Origin: Isoetes taiwanensis
Lineage: Eukaryota; Streptophyta; Lycopodiopsida; Isoetales; Isoetaceae
Length of the DNA stretch: 64,000 nt
Direction: 5' to 3'
Assembly: GCA_021234155.1 (NCBI GenBank)
Contig: JAJEKV010000018.1
Span: 20,383,252 to 20,447,251 of the forward strand
Each line of letters begins with the position of its first letter. The first letter of the stretch is position 1. Shown in pieces: positions 33,576 through 43,713 of this stretch. The notes beneath the pieces were generated by a model. The model was given only the letters and a program-made list of their open reading frames with translations, did no database searches and was not told the origin of the DNA. The position numbers were made by a program, and so were the translations under genes.

Positions 33576-33943
33576 AGTGAAGCGGGAACCAAATTGAGTC
33601 TGAATTCAAAAATTTCAATGGTGATCAGATTTCAATGTTCAATTTGCCAATGTTCAGGGCTTTACATTTAAATGCCGATACATGGTTCACAATTTACTTG
33701 AGTCATTTTTTACGAGGTTTGAAATCGAGCCCGAAGGCTTTTTACAAGAGAAAAAAAAGGGTTCAAAAAGGCCGAGGCCCAGCATGTACAAGAAAAAAGG
33801 GGAGCCCAAAGATGTACAAGAAAAAGAAAAGGGCCCAAGCTTTCACCCTTCTTCTTCCTCTTCTGCAGCATCTACAAGTCACAAAACGATTAGAAAATTG
33901 AAATGTAAATAAACAAAATTCAAACAAACTTCAAAACTACCTT

Positions 33944-34282
33944 TTAGCCACTGGAGAAACTCCTCAAAATCCTCCTCTTCATCCGCTGCATCCTCTTCAT
34001 CTTCCTCTGCTTCCTCCGACGAAGACCACACGTTGTCTTCAGGAGATATCCCGCCCTCAAGTTGGGCCGTGAAGAATTCTTGGCTACACATAGACTCTTC
34101 TTCCTCCTCTGATCCTCCTCTGATTCGGAATCAGAGGAGGAAGAGGAGGAGGACGTATCCACGAGGCTCGCAAAAACCTCAGGTGGGGGTGGGAATTCCA
34201 CCCGAGGCTCTGTCCGAGGTCTCTTAGAAGAGACCTCGGGTTCTTCTCCGAATGCAACAGCGGCAGCGGCGGATCTCTTCAT
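33944..34282 (-). CDS. MULE accessory ORF: Ser-rich acidic protein
   Basis: It starts MKRSAAAAVAFGEEPEV, has a nuclear-signal-like SSKRPRTEPR, then a poly-Ser/acid run (DTSSSSSSSDSESEED). Near 34115 the acidic reading moves to another frame (SSSEEAEEDEEDAADEEE, ending FEEFLQWLK at about 33944), so there is probably a frameshift. The end WLK/G-GTAGTTTT could be a splice donor. No known family. The composition resembles transcription or chromatin-associated acidic proteins. A MULE gene rather than host, since it lies between the element's arrays. Confidence 0.5.
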   Translation of the reverse strand: MKRSAAAAVAFGEEPEVSSKRPRTEPRVEFPPPPEVFASLVDTSSSSSSSDSESEEDQRRKKSLCVAKNSSRPNLRAGYLLKTTCGLRRRKQRKMKRMQRMKRRILRSFSSG

Positions 34283-35043
34283 GTTCGGGCAGGGCAGAGG
34301 GCAGAGGGCAGAGGAAAAAAAATTGGGGATGAATGAAACCTTCGCGGGCATGCAAAGCTTATACATGCGAATTAATACGAAAAATCAGAAATTATTTCGT
34401 ACACCGAATTTATTTATTATTATCCCATATAATCCTAGAAATCATTATTTCGTATGCCGAATTTATTTATTATTATCCCATATAATCCCAAATTTCATTA
34501 CGAAGGTACACTCACTGCCCCAAAAAAAGATCATGGTTCATTAGACTCGTAATTAAAAAGTAGACCATGGTTCATTAGACTCGCAATTAAAAAGTAGACC
34601 ATGGTCCAATATTCTAATAGTGAGAGGGTCATTAAATGTGAGAGGTATTGCTAATAGTCGAACGTTCGAATGTCATACAATTATTCTTACTCATGTTCAT
34701 AACAAATTGAAGGGGTGCACTTTGAAATAACTATTGGATTTAGAATATGACAGTTTGATAATGGCAGCATGATCATTTTGAAATGATAATTGTAATAATA
34801 AAATGATGTGCATTATTACTCATTGAAGAAAAGGTCACTCATTACCTATGGCCACATTACCTTTGGGACAGGAACAAGAAATGGTAATTTGGGACAGGAA
34901 TATGATCGAAATTATGACCTTGTGCACGAAATTCTGAATTTGCTACAAGATGCGTCATATCACACAAAAAAAGAGATCATTGCAGTTGATAAACTTTTTG
35001 AGTGGGAAAATTATCCTTCCAAAAAATTGTGAAGAATCCGACT
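34283..35043. other. MULE spacer with short direct repeats
   Basis: AT-rich, no gene. It contains two local direct repeats: TTTCGTACACCGAATTTATT versus TTTCGTATGCCGAATTTATT (about 34395 and 34448), and ATGGTTCATTAGACTCG twice (34532 and 34567). Confidence 0.5.
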
Positions 35044-35553
35044 ATGGCGGAAGGGAGCCGAAGGACCAGAACGCAAACAATGTCGCCCGTCTTGTTGCAA
35101 TCTCAACTGGTTGGTCCAATCTTGGATGTTATCAATCAATTCATTCCGTCTAGACTTTGTGAACTAGATTTGCCTTGCACAGGAGAAATGAAGAGACTCA
35201 ATAACACAGGAAGTGGACAGAGAATGATGGGTGTGGCCGAGTATTCAGATGAGGAATCTTCTCAACTCTCCAAAGGTGAACAGGAAAACACTTTGAAGCA
35301 ACTGAGAAGGGAGTTGGTACATGCAAAAGCTATTAAGAAGGTGCTGAAAAACAAGGAGGTGTGGAGGTTCAACAACCTCAAACCATATTTTGAGAATTTA
35401 TTCCACAAATGGCAACAAAAAAGGCAAGCTCATGTCCTGTTATTGCTTGATTTCACAAATTATACTGCAGAGGATTTGGATATATTACTAGGGATGTTTG
35501 GCAAGAGAGACATCCCGGATCTCACTATGCAAGACGTGCTTGAGATGGCATGA
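35044..35553 (+). CDS. MULE accessory protein, paralogue 1
   Basis: This is a 169-codon open frame from MAEGSRRTRTQTMSP. The C-terminal half is helical: TLKQLRRELVHAKAIKKVL, VWRFNNLKPYFENLFHKW, VLLLLDFTNYTAEDLDILLGMF, IPDLTMQDVLEMA. The same pattern occurs on the opposite strand at 41713-41985 (ELKMRIIQAKALKKLL, LWQGNTLKPCFVKLYETRK, LIKDVLQGWDASLCEVLDHML, ISVPEVTVESVQAEAMQD), so the element carries two diverged copies of one gene. The N-terminus is basic and Thr/Arg-rich, perhaps for nuclear entry. No known domain is recognised. Intact in this copy. Confidence 0.6.
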   Translation: MAEGSRRTRTQTMSPVLLQSQLVGPILDVINQFIPSRLCELDLPCTGEMKRLNNTGSGQRMMGVAEYSDEESSQLSKGEQENTLKQLRRELVHAKAIKKVLKNKEVWRFNNLKPYFENLFHKWQQKRQAHVLLLLDFTNYTAEDLDILLGMFGKRDIPDLTMQDVLEMA

Positions 35554-35772
35554 CATTTATGATAACTAGAACACCAATTCAAGTACCCACAGGGATCATC
35601 TTTTGGACTACTCTCAGTTCTATAAGTAAATATTTTGAACGCGGTCTTCTATTGAAATCTCTTAATTTTGGTCTTAGGACCACACTTATTATATGAGTAT
35701 ATCAGCTGTTAACCCATTAATGTTATTTTGAATGGTTGGTTTTGTTATATTCAATGGTTTTCTTGTTTTTTT

Positions 35773-36160
35773 CATATTCAATGGTTGGTTAATGTGGCCA
35801 CGTGTTTAATATAGCTATTAACCCATGGTCAATCTATGGCCGCATGTTGGTCAATCTATGTTATGTTTAATGGTTGGTTTTGTTATGTTCAATGGTTGGT
35901 TAATGTTATATTCCTGGTTAATGCTAGATTTTTTATCTTAATTTCATATTCAATGGTTGGTTAATGTGGCCACGTGGTTAATTTAGGTGTTAACCCATGG
36001 TGAATCTATGGCCGCATTAATGTTATGTTTAATGGTTGGTTTTGTTATGTTGAATGATTGGTTAATGTTATACTCCCGGTTAATGCTGGATTTTTGTTTT
36101 AAATACCATATTCAATGGTTGGTTAATGTGGCCACGTGGTTAATGTGGCCATCGTTAGAT
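35773..36160. repeat. Tandem repeat with GGTTAATGTGGCCACGTG
   Basis: Units starting CATATTCAATGGTTGGTTAA occur at 35773, 35945 and 36107 (spacing 172 and 162), each with GGTTAATGTGGCCACGTG and a TTAACCCATGGT segment. This is array 2, in direct rather than palindromic arrangement, and it precedes the ORF at 36251. Confidence 0.85.
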
Positions 36161-36250
36161 TGGATACGAAACTTTCAGGGTAAAAAAGGAACAGAATCCT
36201 CCCGATCGATCTTGTCGGTTACAAGGTTTTTGCAGGTTCCTCGTCTTCCA

Positions 36251-36589
36251 ATGGCCCTAACCCGAAGCCGATGTCCAATCCTTCGGATGTTGAAGGATCT
36301 GGCCTCTTCTGCAGGACCTAAGCCCGCCAGTTCTAGGCGCAGGTCTTCGGCGGTGAAATCAGCACCACTTAGGAGGAAGACAAAGGTATGCAAGGGAAAG
36401 CACACGCGAAGCCCGGCAAAGACCAAAGACCAAAGACATTCCAAAGAGGAAGCCAGCACTAGCAGGGAGCCAGAAGCAAAGAGGATGAAGATCGTTCACG
36501 TTGTTAGTGACGTGTCCTCAGATGATGTATCAGAGGACTCAACGGGACACATAGGGTATGCATTTCCCAGGCATACCGTCATAGGCTGA
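36251..36589 (+). CDS. MULE accessory ORF: basic Ser/Lys/Arg-rich protein
   Basis: This is a 112-residue frame starting MALTRSRCPILRMLKDLA, followed by a strongly basic stretch (PASSRRRSSAVKSAPLRRKT) and KTKDQRHSKEEA, EPEAKRMKIVHVVSDVSSDD. Multiple nuclear-signal-like clusters suggest a DNA-associated or nuclear protein. No family is recognised. It sits between direct repeats of the TIR motif and the ULP1-like gene. The ATG at 36251 is chosen because upstream codons overlap the repeat array. It may be the first exon of a longer gene. Confidence 0.45.
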   Translation: MALTRSRCPILRMLKDLASSAGPKPASSRRRSSAVKSAPLRRKTKVCKGKHTRSPAKTKDQRHSKEEASTSREPEAKRMKIVHVVSDVSSDDVSEDSTGHIGYAFPRHTVIG

Positions 36590-36981
36590 CAGACCATGGC
36601 CTTGTGAAGAAGTTTCAGTAATGAAAAAGTTTGTGTAATGAAAAGTCTGTTTCTGTAATGAAAAGTTTGTGTAATGAAAAGTAATGAAGTTTCTACAAGG
36701 AAAAAGTCTCATGTTTATGTTTCTGCTATAAAAAAGTTTTTGTAATAACAAACTTATCATGTATAAAAAGTACCATGTTTTACGTTTTACGTTATGACAA
36801 ACTTCCACATAAAATACTGTCTACTTCTTCAGCCTTCCCCTCCCTTTCCTAACATTCTTTGTGCTTACCAAGGTCTCCTGCAATTTGCCCAATACAACAC
36901 TGTAGGTCTGCCTGCAATTTGCAACTTGCACTTTGCTGAACCAATCCGGACTGACCTGCACAATTCAACACAATTCAAGAA

Positions 36982-39193
36982 TCAGAATTCATGAATCACA
37001 AGACAATGAAGTTTCAATGAAGTCAATTCAACACAATTGCTTACCTCACGAGCTTCCTTTGTGCAGTCATTGACAATAAAATCCTCAATGAATCTGCGTG
37101 CACAAAGAATTGTGAATATGCCACAATCTGAACCATTATCCTGTTCAGGATTGCACATTTCAACCACTGGTACTGAGAGCCAGTCAGGAAAAGCAGGCCC
37201 CCAGAACCCATGAACCTGCTGTATGAAACTGATGTATGACACCACAACCTTACATTATGAGCCTGCCGTATAGACCTCTAATTACATTAAAAAAAGCAAC
37301 ACAGAATTGATGCCTTACCATGCCAAATGGGCGTATACTCCAGCAGAATGCCAGTTTCGAAGTGAGTCGAAATGAAGCAAACTGGGGCAGGGAGTTCCAA
37401 CACAATTGCAAATGTCTACATCTCCACAGTAGACAAATAAACTCCAATGGGAACTGGCCCAATAATGCAAGAAATGAGTTCAAATTCAGATTAAAAGCAG
37501 AACATGTAAATTGACTACTTACTTGGCACAAACTGGCAGCCAATAGAAGAGCAAGTCTGAGCTCGGTTTGGGAGGTAGCAGTTTCTTGTAGAAGGTATCA
37601 ACATGCCTCAAATATAGTCCGAACAGAGCAGGATGAAAGAACTGGTGGTACTTACGAGACTCCACGGGTATGAAATGAGAAAGAATCCTGGGTTTTGGGG
37701 ACAATCAGCCCTGTAAACACAATAAAAAAAAAGGGGCAGCCAAAGGAACAGTAAACTTACATAAAATATGACCCGACCGACTCCTCGTTGACCCAAGAAG
37801 CACCGACTTTCTCTGGATTGTCAGTACCCGGGTGCTCGAATGCTGCTGCATCTTCTTTGCTTATCACAAACTCACCCATCCGAGATGATCTTCAAGACCA
37901 CAGGGGGCTCTTCAGGTGCAGTGGCCAGACACAACAATATGACAAAGATTCATGAAGTTCTGACCTGCTAGATTTTACTTTTCTTTTCTTGGCAGACAGG
38001 AACATGGTGTGCAAGTCTTCAACTTTTTGCAAGAAATCGGGGATTGAGCACAAAATCAGCTTCTAAGGTGAGGGCGGTTCTAACCCCGGCCCTCCGGCCG
38101 CTTCCCTGGGGCTATCGGTATAAGATGAACAGGCATTTGGCCAGATTGGGAGTCCCGATCAGCCCGGGCTAGAACTCTCGGCGCCTCAACCCGGAGGTCT
38201 TAATTGGAGCATTAATGCTCAACCCGGTACATCGGTGAAAGCTTGGTCCTGAGGGGGTTCTAGGGGTCCAGATCTTGCACTCTTCTCTACATCTTCACTA
38301 GATTCCAACCCATCATGTGCTGGACTGTCAAAATACCATGTCTTCTCCAAAAGTTCGGACCGCAGCTCATCCATGCGGGGATGCGATATTGGCATCCAAC
38401 TCCCTCTGGTGCCATTGTTCTTACGTGCAATCAAAATCATAAGCCTCTTTGATGTTCTTCTTGTCTTGAGCTATTTTCCTGTTCTTGGATCTGTCCCATT
38501 CCAAAGCCCTCCTTTGCACATAATCCTCGGCATATTTCTTCACCTCCAATTCCTTCTCAGGTGCCATCGGGCATGTCCACAAGTAGGGCATATGCAATTG
38601 CTCTTGAATGCATGCATTGCCCTTTTCAAGAACGGCTCTGGTAACCTTCCACTGTGAACCGGGATCCGGCCTATACTTCAACATATTGGCTCGGTCCGGC
38701 CTGGCCTCCTCCTGTGCTTAACTTGCTCTGCATTCTCCACCCCCAAGCTGCCCGTTCAACCTCCACAACCAGCCCCATGCCTTCTCTTCAAATGCTCCTC
38801 GGTCGGCCCTCTTCCTCCCGTTCCACCCACAATCCTCGGGAGAGGCAACACCATTTTGCTTCTCTTCTTCTTTGTAAAAAAACCCTTTCCGGGCACGATC
38901 ATGGACCTCACGAATCTGCGATGCATGGGTTGTTGGGCCTCCACTTTCCCCCCAATGCTTGAAGCCTTCTTGAGCTTCCTCGGAGAAGCGGGGATGCTTG
39001 GAATCGACCTCACTTTGGATTTTTCTGCTCCACCCGATTCCTTGAAATCCCTCAATGCTGCTGGTAGCTCCTCCACATTAGGCAAGAAAGCTCCATCTCC
39101 ATCTGAACTCTGGGCCGAATCCGACAAATCCGACCCAGTAGCCTCGCTCATAGACATCTCTTCAGCGACGGATGCACCGATCGAACTCGCCAT
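36982..39193 (-). CDS. ULP1-like C48 cysteine protease carried by the MULE
   Basis: The N-terminal exon begins MASSIGASVAEEMSMSEATG (39193) and is acidic then basic. A frame change near 38760 leads to YRPDPGSQWKVTRAVLEKGN and HMPYLWTCPMAPEKELEVKK (38684-38421), then NGTRGSWMPISHPRMDELRS (to 38219). Later exons give EFVISKEDAAAFEHPG, WVNEESVGSYF with donor GTAAGT, and FFHPALFGLYLRHVDTFYKK. The catalytic exons follow: HWSLFVYC (His, about 37448), LLHFDSLRNWHS (Asp, about 37367) and EQDNGSDCGIFTILCARRF (Gln 37142, Cys 37124). The His-Asp-Gln-Cys order is that of ULP1/SENP proteases, which remove SUMO-type modifiers. Exon borders are by eye, and frameshifts in the N-terminal part are likely. ULP1-like genes are known cargo of plant KI-type MULEs. 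Confidence 0.8.
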
Positions 39194-39384
39194 AGCCCTA
39201 ATCGATCGCGTGTGGGGAGCCCCGTTTTAATGGTTTCAAGCGCGAGATATCGAAATCGAGTTCTTCTTTTTCCCCAATTTTTTGCCTTCTCGTCGAGCCT
39301 AATGGTTTGGACATAGGCATAGATTGCCACCAGTTTAAGCCACCCCAAAAGAGTGATTGCCACAGATTAATCATGGCTTATAGG

Positions 39385-40090
39385 AGGCCACATTAACCCA
39401 TGATTTTCGTGAATGCATTGTCAAAGATTTTAAGTGCTAGCATGGCCACATTAGCCCATCATGGCCACATTAACCCTTCATGGCCACATTAGCACATCAT
39501 GGCCACATTAACCCTTCATGGCCACATTAACCTATGGCCACATTAACCCATGTCCACATTAACCCATGGCCACATTAAACCATAGTGATTAATGTGGCCA
39601 CTGAAAGCCATGGCCACATTAAACCATAATGGATAATGTGGCCACTGAAAGCCATGGCCACATTAACCCAAAGTATTAGTGGCTTTTCCTTCTAAGTGTT
39701 ACCATGATATAAAGTGTTACCACATTAACTCATCATGGCCACATTAACTCATGGCCACATTAACCCATGGCCACATTAAACCATTTGGGTTACTGTGGCC
39801 ACATAAACCCATGGCCACATTAACCCATTTTGGTTAATGTGGCCACATAAACCCATGACCACATTAACCCATTTTGGTTAATGTGGCCATATTAACCCAT
39901 GGCCACATTAACCCATTTTGGTTAATGTGGCCATATTAACCCATGGCCACATTAACCCATGGCGACATTACATGGCCACATTAAACCAATGTCCACATTA
40001 ACCCAGTGGCCACATTAACCAATGTTCAGGTAAATGTGCCTGTCATGGTGGGTTAATGTTGCCTATCGTGGTGGGTTAATGTGCCTATCA
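39385..40090. repeat. Palindromic GGTTAATGTGGCCA array 3
   Basis: More than 25 copies of GGCCACATTAACC or its complement, mostly separated by CAT or CATTTT so that neighbouring inverted copies form hairpins (for example near 39815-39845 and 39900-39930). It lies 5' of the ULP1-like gene and 5' of the ORF at 40201, that is, between divergent genes. Confidence 0.92.
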
Positions 40091-40200
40091 AACAGACGTA
40101 ACCCAAGCTCCTTTATAAAACATGTTTGCAATGGATGCTCTTCTTCATTCATCTTGTTTTCCTGATATAGTTTGTGTTCGAAGCATTTGGGAGCGAAGCT

Positions 40201-40722
40201 ATGGAAAGAATGCTCCAAAGCTTGAACGAGATTCAATCCGAGCTGAGGATTCGTGAGCAGACAAATATGGAGCCAGTGTTTACGAGTAAGGCTACATTTG
40301 TTGCAGTTTCTAAAGTATGCTCTAGTAGTTTCTTATTGTTTGGATGTTGTAAATTGGTGTAGGGTTTGTGGAAAAGCTTCAATGAGATGGAATCCCCCGA
40401 AAACACCCCAACCCAGATGAGGAACTGGACTGGGAGTCTATGTACAACCTAATGAAGAAGGTTAAGAAATACATGATTGGTGAGTGGGCAATGAAGCATC
40501 ACCAGTGGGTTGACTCGTGGGATGAGGGCTCGTCTTGAAGAGATGCGCCAAGTCTGGAGGCACCACAAGAAAAGCACAATCAAGATGATACTGGATGGAA
40601 CAGTAATGTGGCCCGATATACTCGACATGACTTTTTGGTTCAAAGGAGATGGTGAGGTGGAGGACTTCACAACGGAAACCATCGATGATGCTCATCAGCA
40701 GTACAAAGAGTTGTTTTGTTGA
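40201..40722 (+). CDS. MULE accessory ORF region, broken
   Basis: The first frame reads MERMLQSLNEIQSELRIREQ (40201). After a possible intron (GTTTCTAAAG... to GTAG) a second frame reads PDEELDWESMYNLMKKVKK, YMIGEWAMKHHQWVDSWDEG. A third (40510-40722) reads LEEMRQVWRHHKKSTIKMIL, PDILDMTFWFKGDGEVEDF and ends DDAHQQYKELFC. Read together they suggest one helical protein of about 150 residues interrupted by a frameshift near 40530. No family is recognised. It starts just after array 3. Confidence 0.4.
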
Positions 40723-40799
40723 TGCACAGTTTGTTTAGTGTTTGTTTAGTGTCTGATAACTTTCTGATATACTTTGCTTCCATAAGCAGGGGAACCTAT

Positions 40800-41600
40800 G
40801 TATGGTTAAATGGTCGGTTAATGTCGTTAATAGTCAATGGTTGGTTAATGGTTGATATTCAATGGTTGGTTAAATGGTTGGTTAATGTTGTTAAGTACAT
40901 GAACAGGACTTGGACTAAGAACATCACGACATTAACCCATGGCCACATTAAGCCCATCATCACATTTACCCTTTTTGGTTAATGTGGCCACAGTAACTGA
41001 TGGCCACATTAACCACATTAACCCATTTTGGTTAATGTGGCCACATTAAGCCATGGCCACATTAACCCATGGCCACATTAAACCATGGCCACATAAACCC
41101 ATGGCCACATTAACCCAATTTGGTTAATGTGGCCACATTAACCCATGGTCACATTAAACCATGGCCACATAAACCATGGCCACATTAACCCATTTTGGTT
41201 AATGTGGCCACATTAAGCCCATCATCACATTTACCCATCATCATCAAACCCTAATGGTTAATGTGGCCACCTTAAGTCATGGCTACATTAACCATGGCCA
41301 CATTAAACCATAGTGGTTAATGTGGCCACTATAGGCCATGGCTACATTAACCATGGCCACATTAAACCATTTTGGTTAATGTGACCACTTTAGCCCATGG
41401 CCACATTAACCCTAAGTGTTAGTGGCTTTTCCTTTAAAGTGTGCACGATCTAAAGTTTTACCATGGTATAAAGTGTGGTATTCAATGGTTGGCACATGAC
41501 CACACTAACCTATTGCCACATTAATCTATGGCCACATTAACCCATGGCCACATTAAGCCATGGCCACATTAACCTATTTTGGTTAATGTGACCACGTTAG
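40800..41600. repeat. Palindromic GGTTAATGTGGCCA array 4
   Basis: A second long array of alternating GGCCACATTAACC and GGTTAATGTGGCC, including spacers CATCATCACATTTACCC and AAGTGTTAGTGGCTTTTCCTT that are shared with array 3 (39670-39700). It contains a 44-bp copy of transposase coding sequence at 40887-40930. Confidence 0.92.
40887..40930 (+). repeat. 44-bp copy of transposase coding sequence inside array 4
   Basis: The 44 bases from GTTGTTAAGTACATGAACAG to ...AACATCACGAC are identical to 32176-32219, which encode VVKYMNRTWTKNIT of the transposase. The copy is flanked by array units and starts at a shared GTTG, as expected for template switching. Confidence 0.93.
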
Positions 41601-41712
41601 TCAAAATACAATTACAATAGTAATAGAATTCGATAGTATAATATAATATATTTCAAAGGTAATACAAGGCTAATGGTAATTCAATCTGAAACAACTTCAA
41701 TCTGAAACAACT

Positions 41713-42294
41713 TCAGTCCTGCATGGCCTCTGCCTGGACGCTCTCGACGGTAACTTCAGGCACAGATATGGATTCCCACCACAACATGTGGTCGAGGACT
41801 TCGCAAAGACTTGCATCCCACCCCTGCAGCACATCTTTGATGAGACGCTTCTTCTCCAACTTGCGTGTCTCATACAGTTTAACAAAACAGGGCTTCAGAG
41901 TGTTGCCCTGCCACAGGAAGTCCAAAGCCAGCAATTTCTTCAATGCCTTGGCCTGGATAATGCGCATTTTCAATTCAGCTATCATTGCTCGTCATTGACC
42001 TATCATTGTCATCTATGTAATCGCCGGGGCTGGTTCAAATTGATCTCACCTTTCTCCACTCTCTCAGTATAAATAAAGCGTGTAGCTACAATCATTATCA
42101 CAACAACAAATAAACAATTCATATGAAGGAAAAACAAGCGGATGCTCACTTGTAAATGTGTGGATCTTTGTTATCCTCGGCAAAGAATTGTTCCAACGTC
42201 CTCCCCAAGCTCATTCAAGTGTACCACAACATCTTCAATAGTGTGAACATTGTAGAGACACCGTGAACTCAGCAAGCTGTTGCCTGGTCCTCAC
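41713..42294 (-). CDS. MULE accessory protein, paralogue 2
   Basis: The main exon (41985-41713) reads ELKMRIIQAKALKKLLALDF, LWQGNTLKPCFVKLYETRK, LIKDVLQGWDASLCEVLDHM, SVPEVTVESVQAEAMQD. It parallels the C-terminal half of the 35044-35553 protein in register (AKA.KK.L, LKP.F..L, then LD.ML..+, +T...V...A). An upstream exon may begin MVRTRQQLAEFTVSLYNVHT (42294) with a continuation TIEDVVVHLNELGEDVGTIL after a frame change. Introns or frameshifts lie between. Function unknown. Being duplicated in one element argues that the family matters to it. Confidence 0.5.
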
Positions 42295-42623
42295 CATCTT
42301 TCTTCGATTCCTTGATCTCAACTGAATTGAAACCCAATGAATTGCCTTAAACCCTAACCCACGACATCCCATATATACCCTAAACCCATGACCGTTGTAG
42401 TGACCGTTGTGATGGACATTTTGAAAATCTATGGCCACATTAACCCCAACGATCGATGGCCACATTAACCATGGGTGACCATGTGACATTACGTGGCAGG
42501 AAGTCAAATAAAATCGTCTAATTAATTGGTATGGCAAGGTATGCGGGGTACGCAGGGCCGTTGAAGTTGAAGGGACAGAAAGCGATGATATGACTGCAGG
42601 ACACAAATATTCGGTTCAAGGGA

Positions 42624-42859
42624 CTTCTGCAGGTACGGTTGGCAGGTTGCAGTTAATGCGGATTTGGCATGGCATGGGAAGTAGCATGGGATATCCCGCA
42701 TGGCTACTCTCGCATGGCATCCGGTTGCCCCATGAATGGGGCATGGCGGCGAGAACCCATGACCATCAATCGGATGGATGGCGTGCATGGCAATGGAGTG
42801 GTGGATATCGGGATTTCTGGCCACATTAACCAGATCCCGCTTGAGATATACGGAGTTCC
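42624..42859 (-). repeat. MULE right terminal inverted repeat
   Basis: Reverse complement of 30039-30274, ending ...CGGAGTTCC at 42859. The subterminal region just inside (42420-42475) has two more GGCCACATTAACC copies. Confidence 0.93.
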
Positions 42860-42868
42860 GAGCTTGAA
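42860..42868 (+). repeat. MULE target-site duplication, right
   Basis: GAGCTTGAA, identical to 30030-30038. It continues into AGGGTGGTGTGACC, the proper continuation of the kinase frame. Confidence 0.93.
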
Positions 42869-43649
42869 AGGGTGGTGTGACCATCAAAAGAAACTATTTC
42901 TGGTTTACGATTACATGCCAAATGGAAGTCTGGACCAACATTTATTTTCACCTGAAAAAATGTTGAGTTGGAGTCAGAGATACGAGATAGTAAAAGGAAT
43001 AGCAGAGGGATTGTTGTTCTTGAACTGTGGATGGGAACAGAGGATAGTGCACAGGGACATCAAAGCTGCAAATGTGCTACTAGATACCAAGTTTACTGCA
43101 CGTTTAGGTGATTTTGGGCTTTCAAGGCTCATGGAAGATAATCGAACAAAGCAGACCATGACGAAGGCCGGCACCATGGGTTACATTGCACCAGAATTAG
43201 TGTACATGGGCAGGGCGAATGAGAAATCAGATATCTACAGTTTTGGCATTCTTCTTCTGGAGATAGCTTGTGGAAAACCTGTTCTTAGTATCCTTGATGG
43301 GTGCTCCTCTCTGTTGGACTGGGTTTGGCAGGCCCATTTCAAGGATGATTTGCTTGCAGTTGTTGATCCCAGGCTTTGCTCGGACTACAACCAAGATGAA
43401 ATGCGTGCTATCTTATGTCTGGGATTGCTTTGTACTCAGCTTGATGCAGATCTGAGACCGACCACTAAAAAATGCTGCCAGATACTCAATTTTGAAGCTG
43501 CACTTCCAGATCTGCCCCATTCAAGGCCAACCATGTTTTTTGGTGATCATCGACAAATAAATTCTACCCTGCTTTCTCCGCTATCTACGGTGTCTGAAGT
43601 ACAGAGCAGTGGGATATTTTCCGAAAATAGTAATACTTCGAACCACTAA
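42860..43649 (+). pseudogene. L-type lectin receptor kinase, 3' part (kinase C-lobe)
   Basis: Read from the right target duplication: SLKGWCDHQKKLFLVYDYMP, the catalytic loop VHRDIKAANVLL, GDFGLSRLM, AGTMGYIAPEL, KSDIYSFGILLLEIACGK, and the distal DLRPTTKKCCQIL, ending with a Ser-rich tail and TAA at 43649. All catalytic motifs (HRD, DFG, APE) are present. Joined to the 5' half through one copy of GAGCTTGAA, the frame is exact (NLVSLK/GWCD), so the MULE interrupts the domain between the N-lobe and the hinge. No separate promoter for this half is seen. Confidence 0.9.
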
Positions 43650-43713
43650 AATGATTTGAGACTATCTGAAGAAATTTATATAAGTGCATTTTACAGTGTA
43701 TTCTGCCAGTATT

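Larger units (their letters stand above)
30039..42859 (+). mobile_element. Multi-gene MULE (Mutator-like element) inserted in a lectin receptor kinase
   Basis: This is a 12,821-bp element with 236-bp terminal inverted repeats (about seven mismatches) and a perfect 9-bp target duplication. It carries a MURA/FAR1-type transposase (30624-33251), an ULP1-like C48 protease on the minus strand (36982-39193), and small ORFs at 33944-34282(-), 35044-35553(+), 36251-36589(+), 40201-40722(+) and 41713-42294(-). Between genes lie arrays built from GGTTAATGTGGCCA and its complement, a motif also present 29 bases inside each end. Plant MULEs with ULP1-like genes are known (Kaonashi/KI-type); the additional ORFs and the arrays are what is unusual here. 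Several genes have frameshifts, so this copy is probably no longer active. Confidence 0.92.

Noticed and set aside
33367-42475. CRISPR-like repeat array from the regular GGTTAATGTGGCCA units
   Set aside because: Spacers are not unique but short and repeated, units alternate in orientation, and the setting is a plant nuclear transposon.
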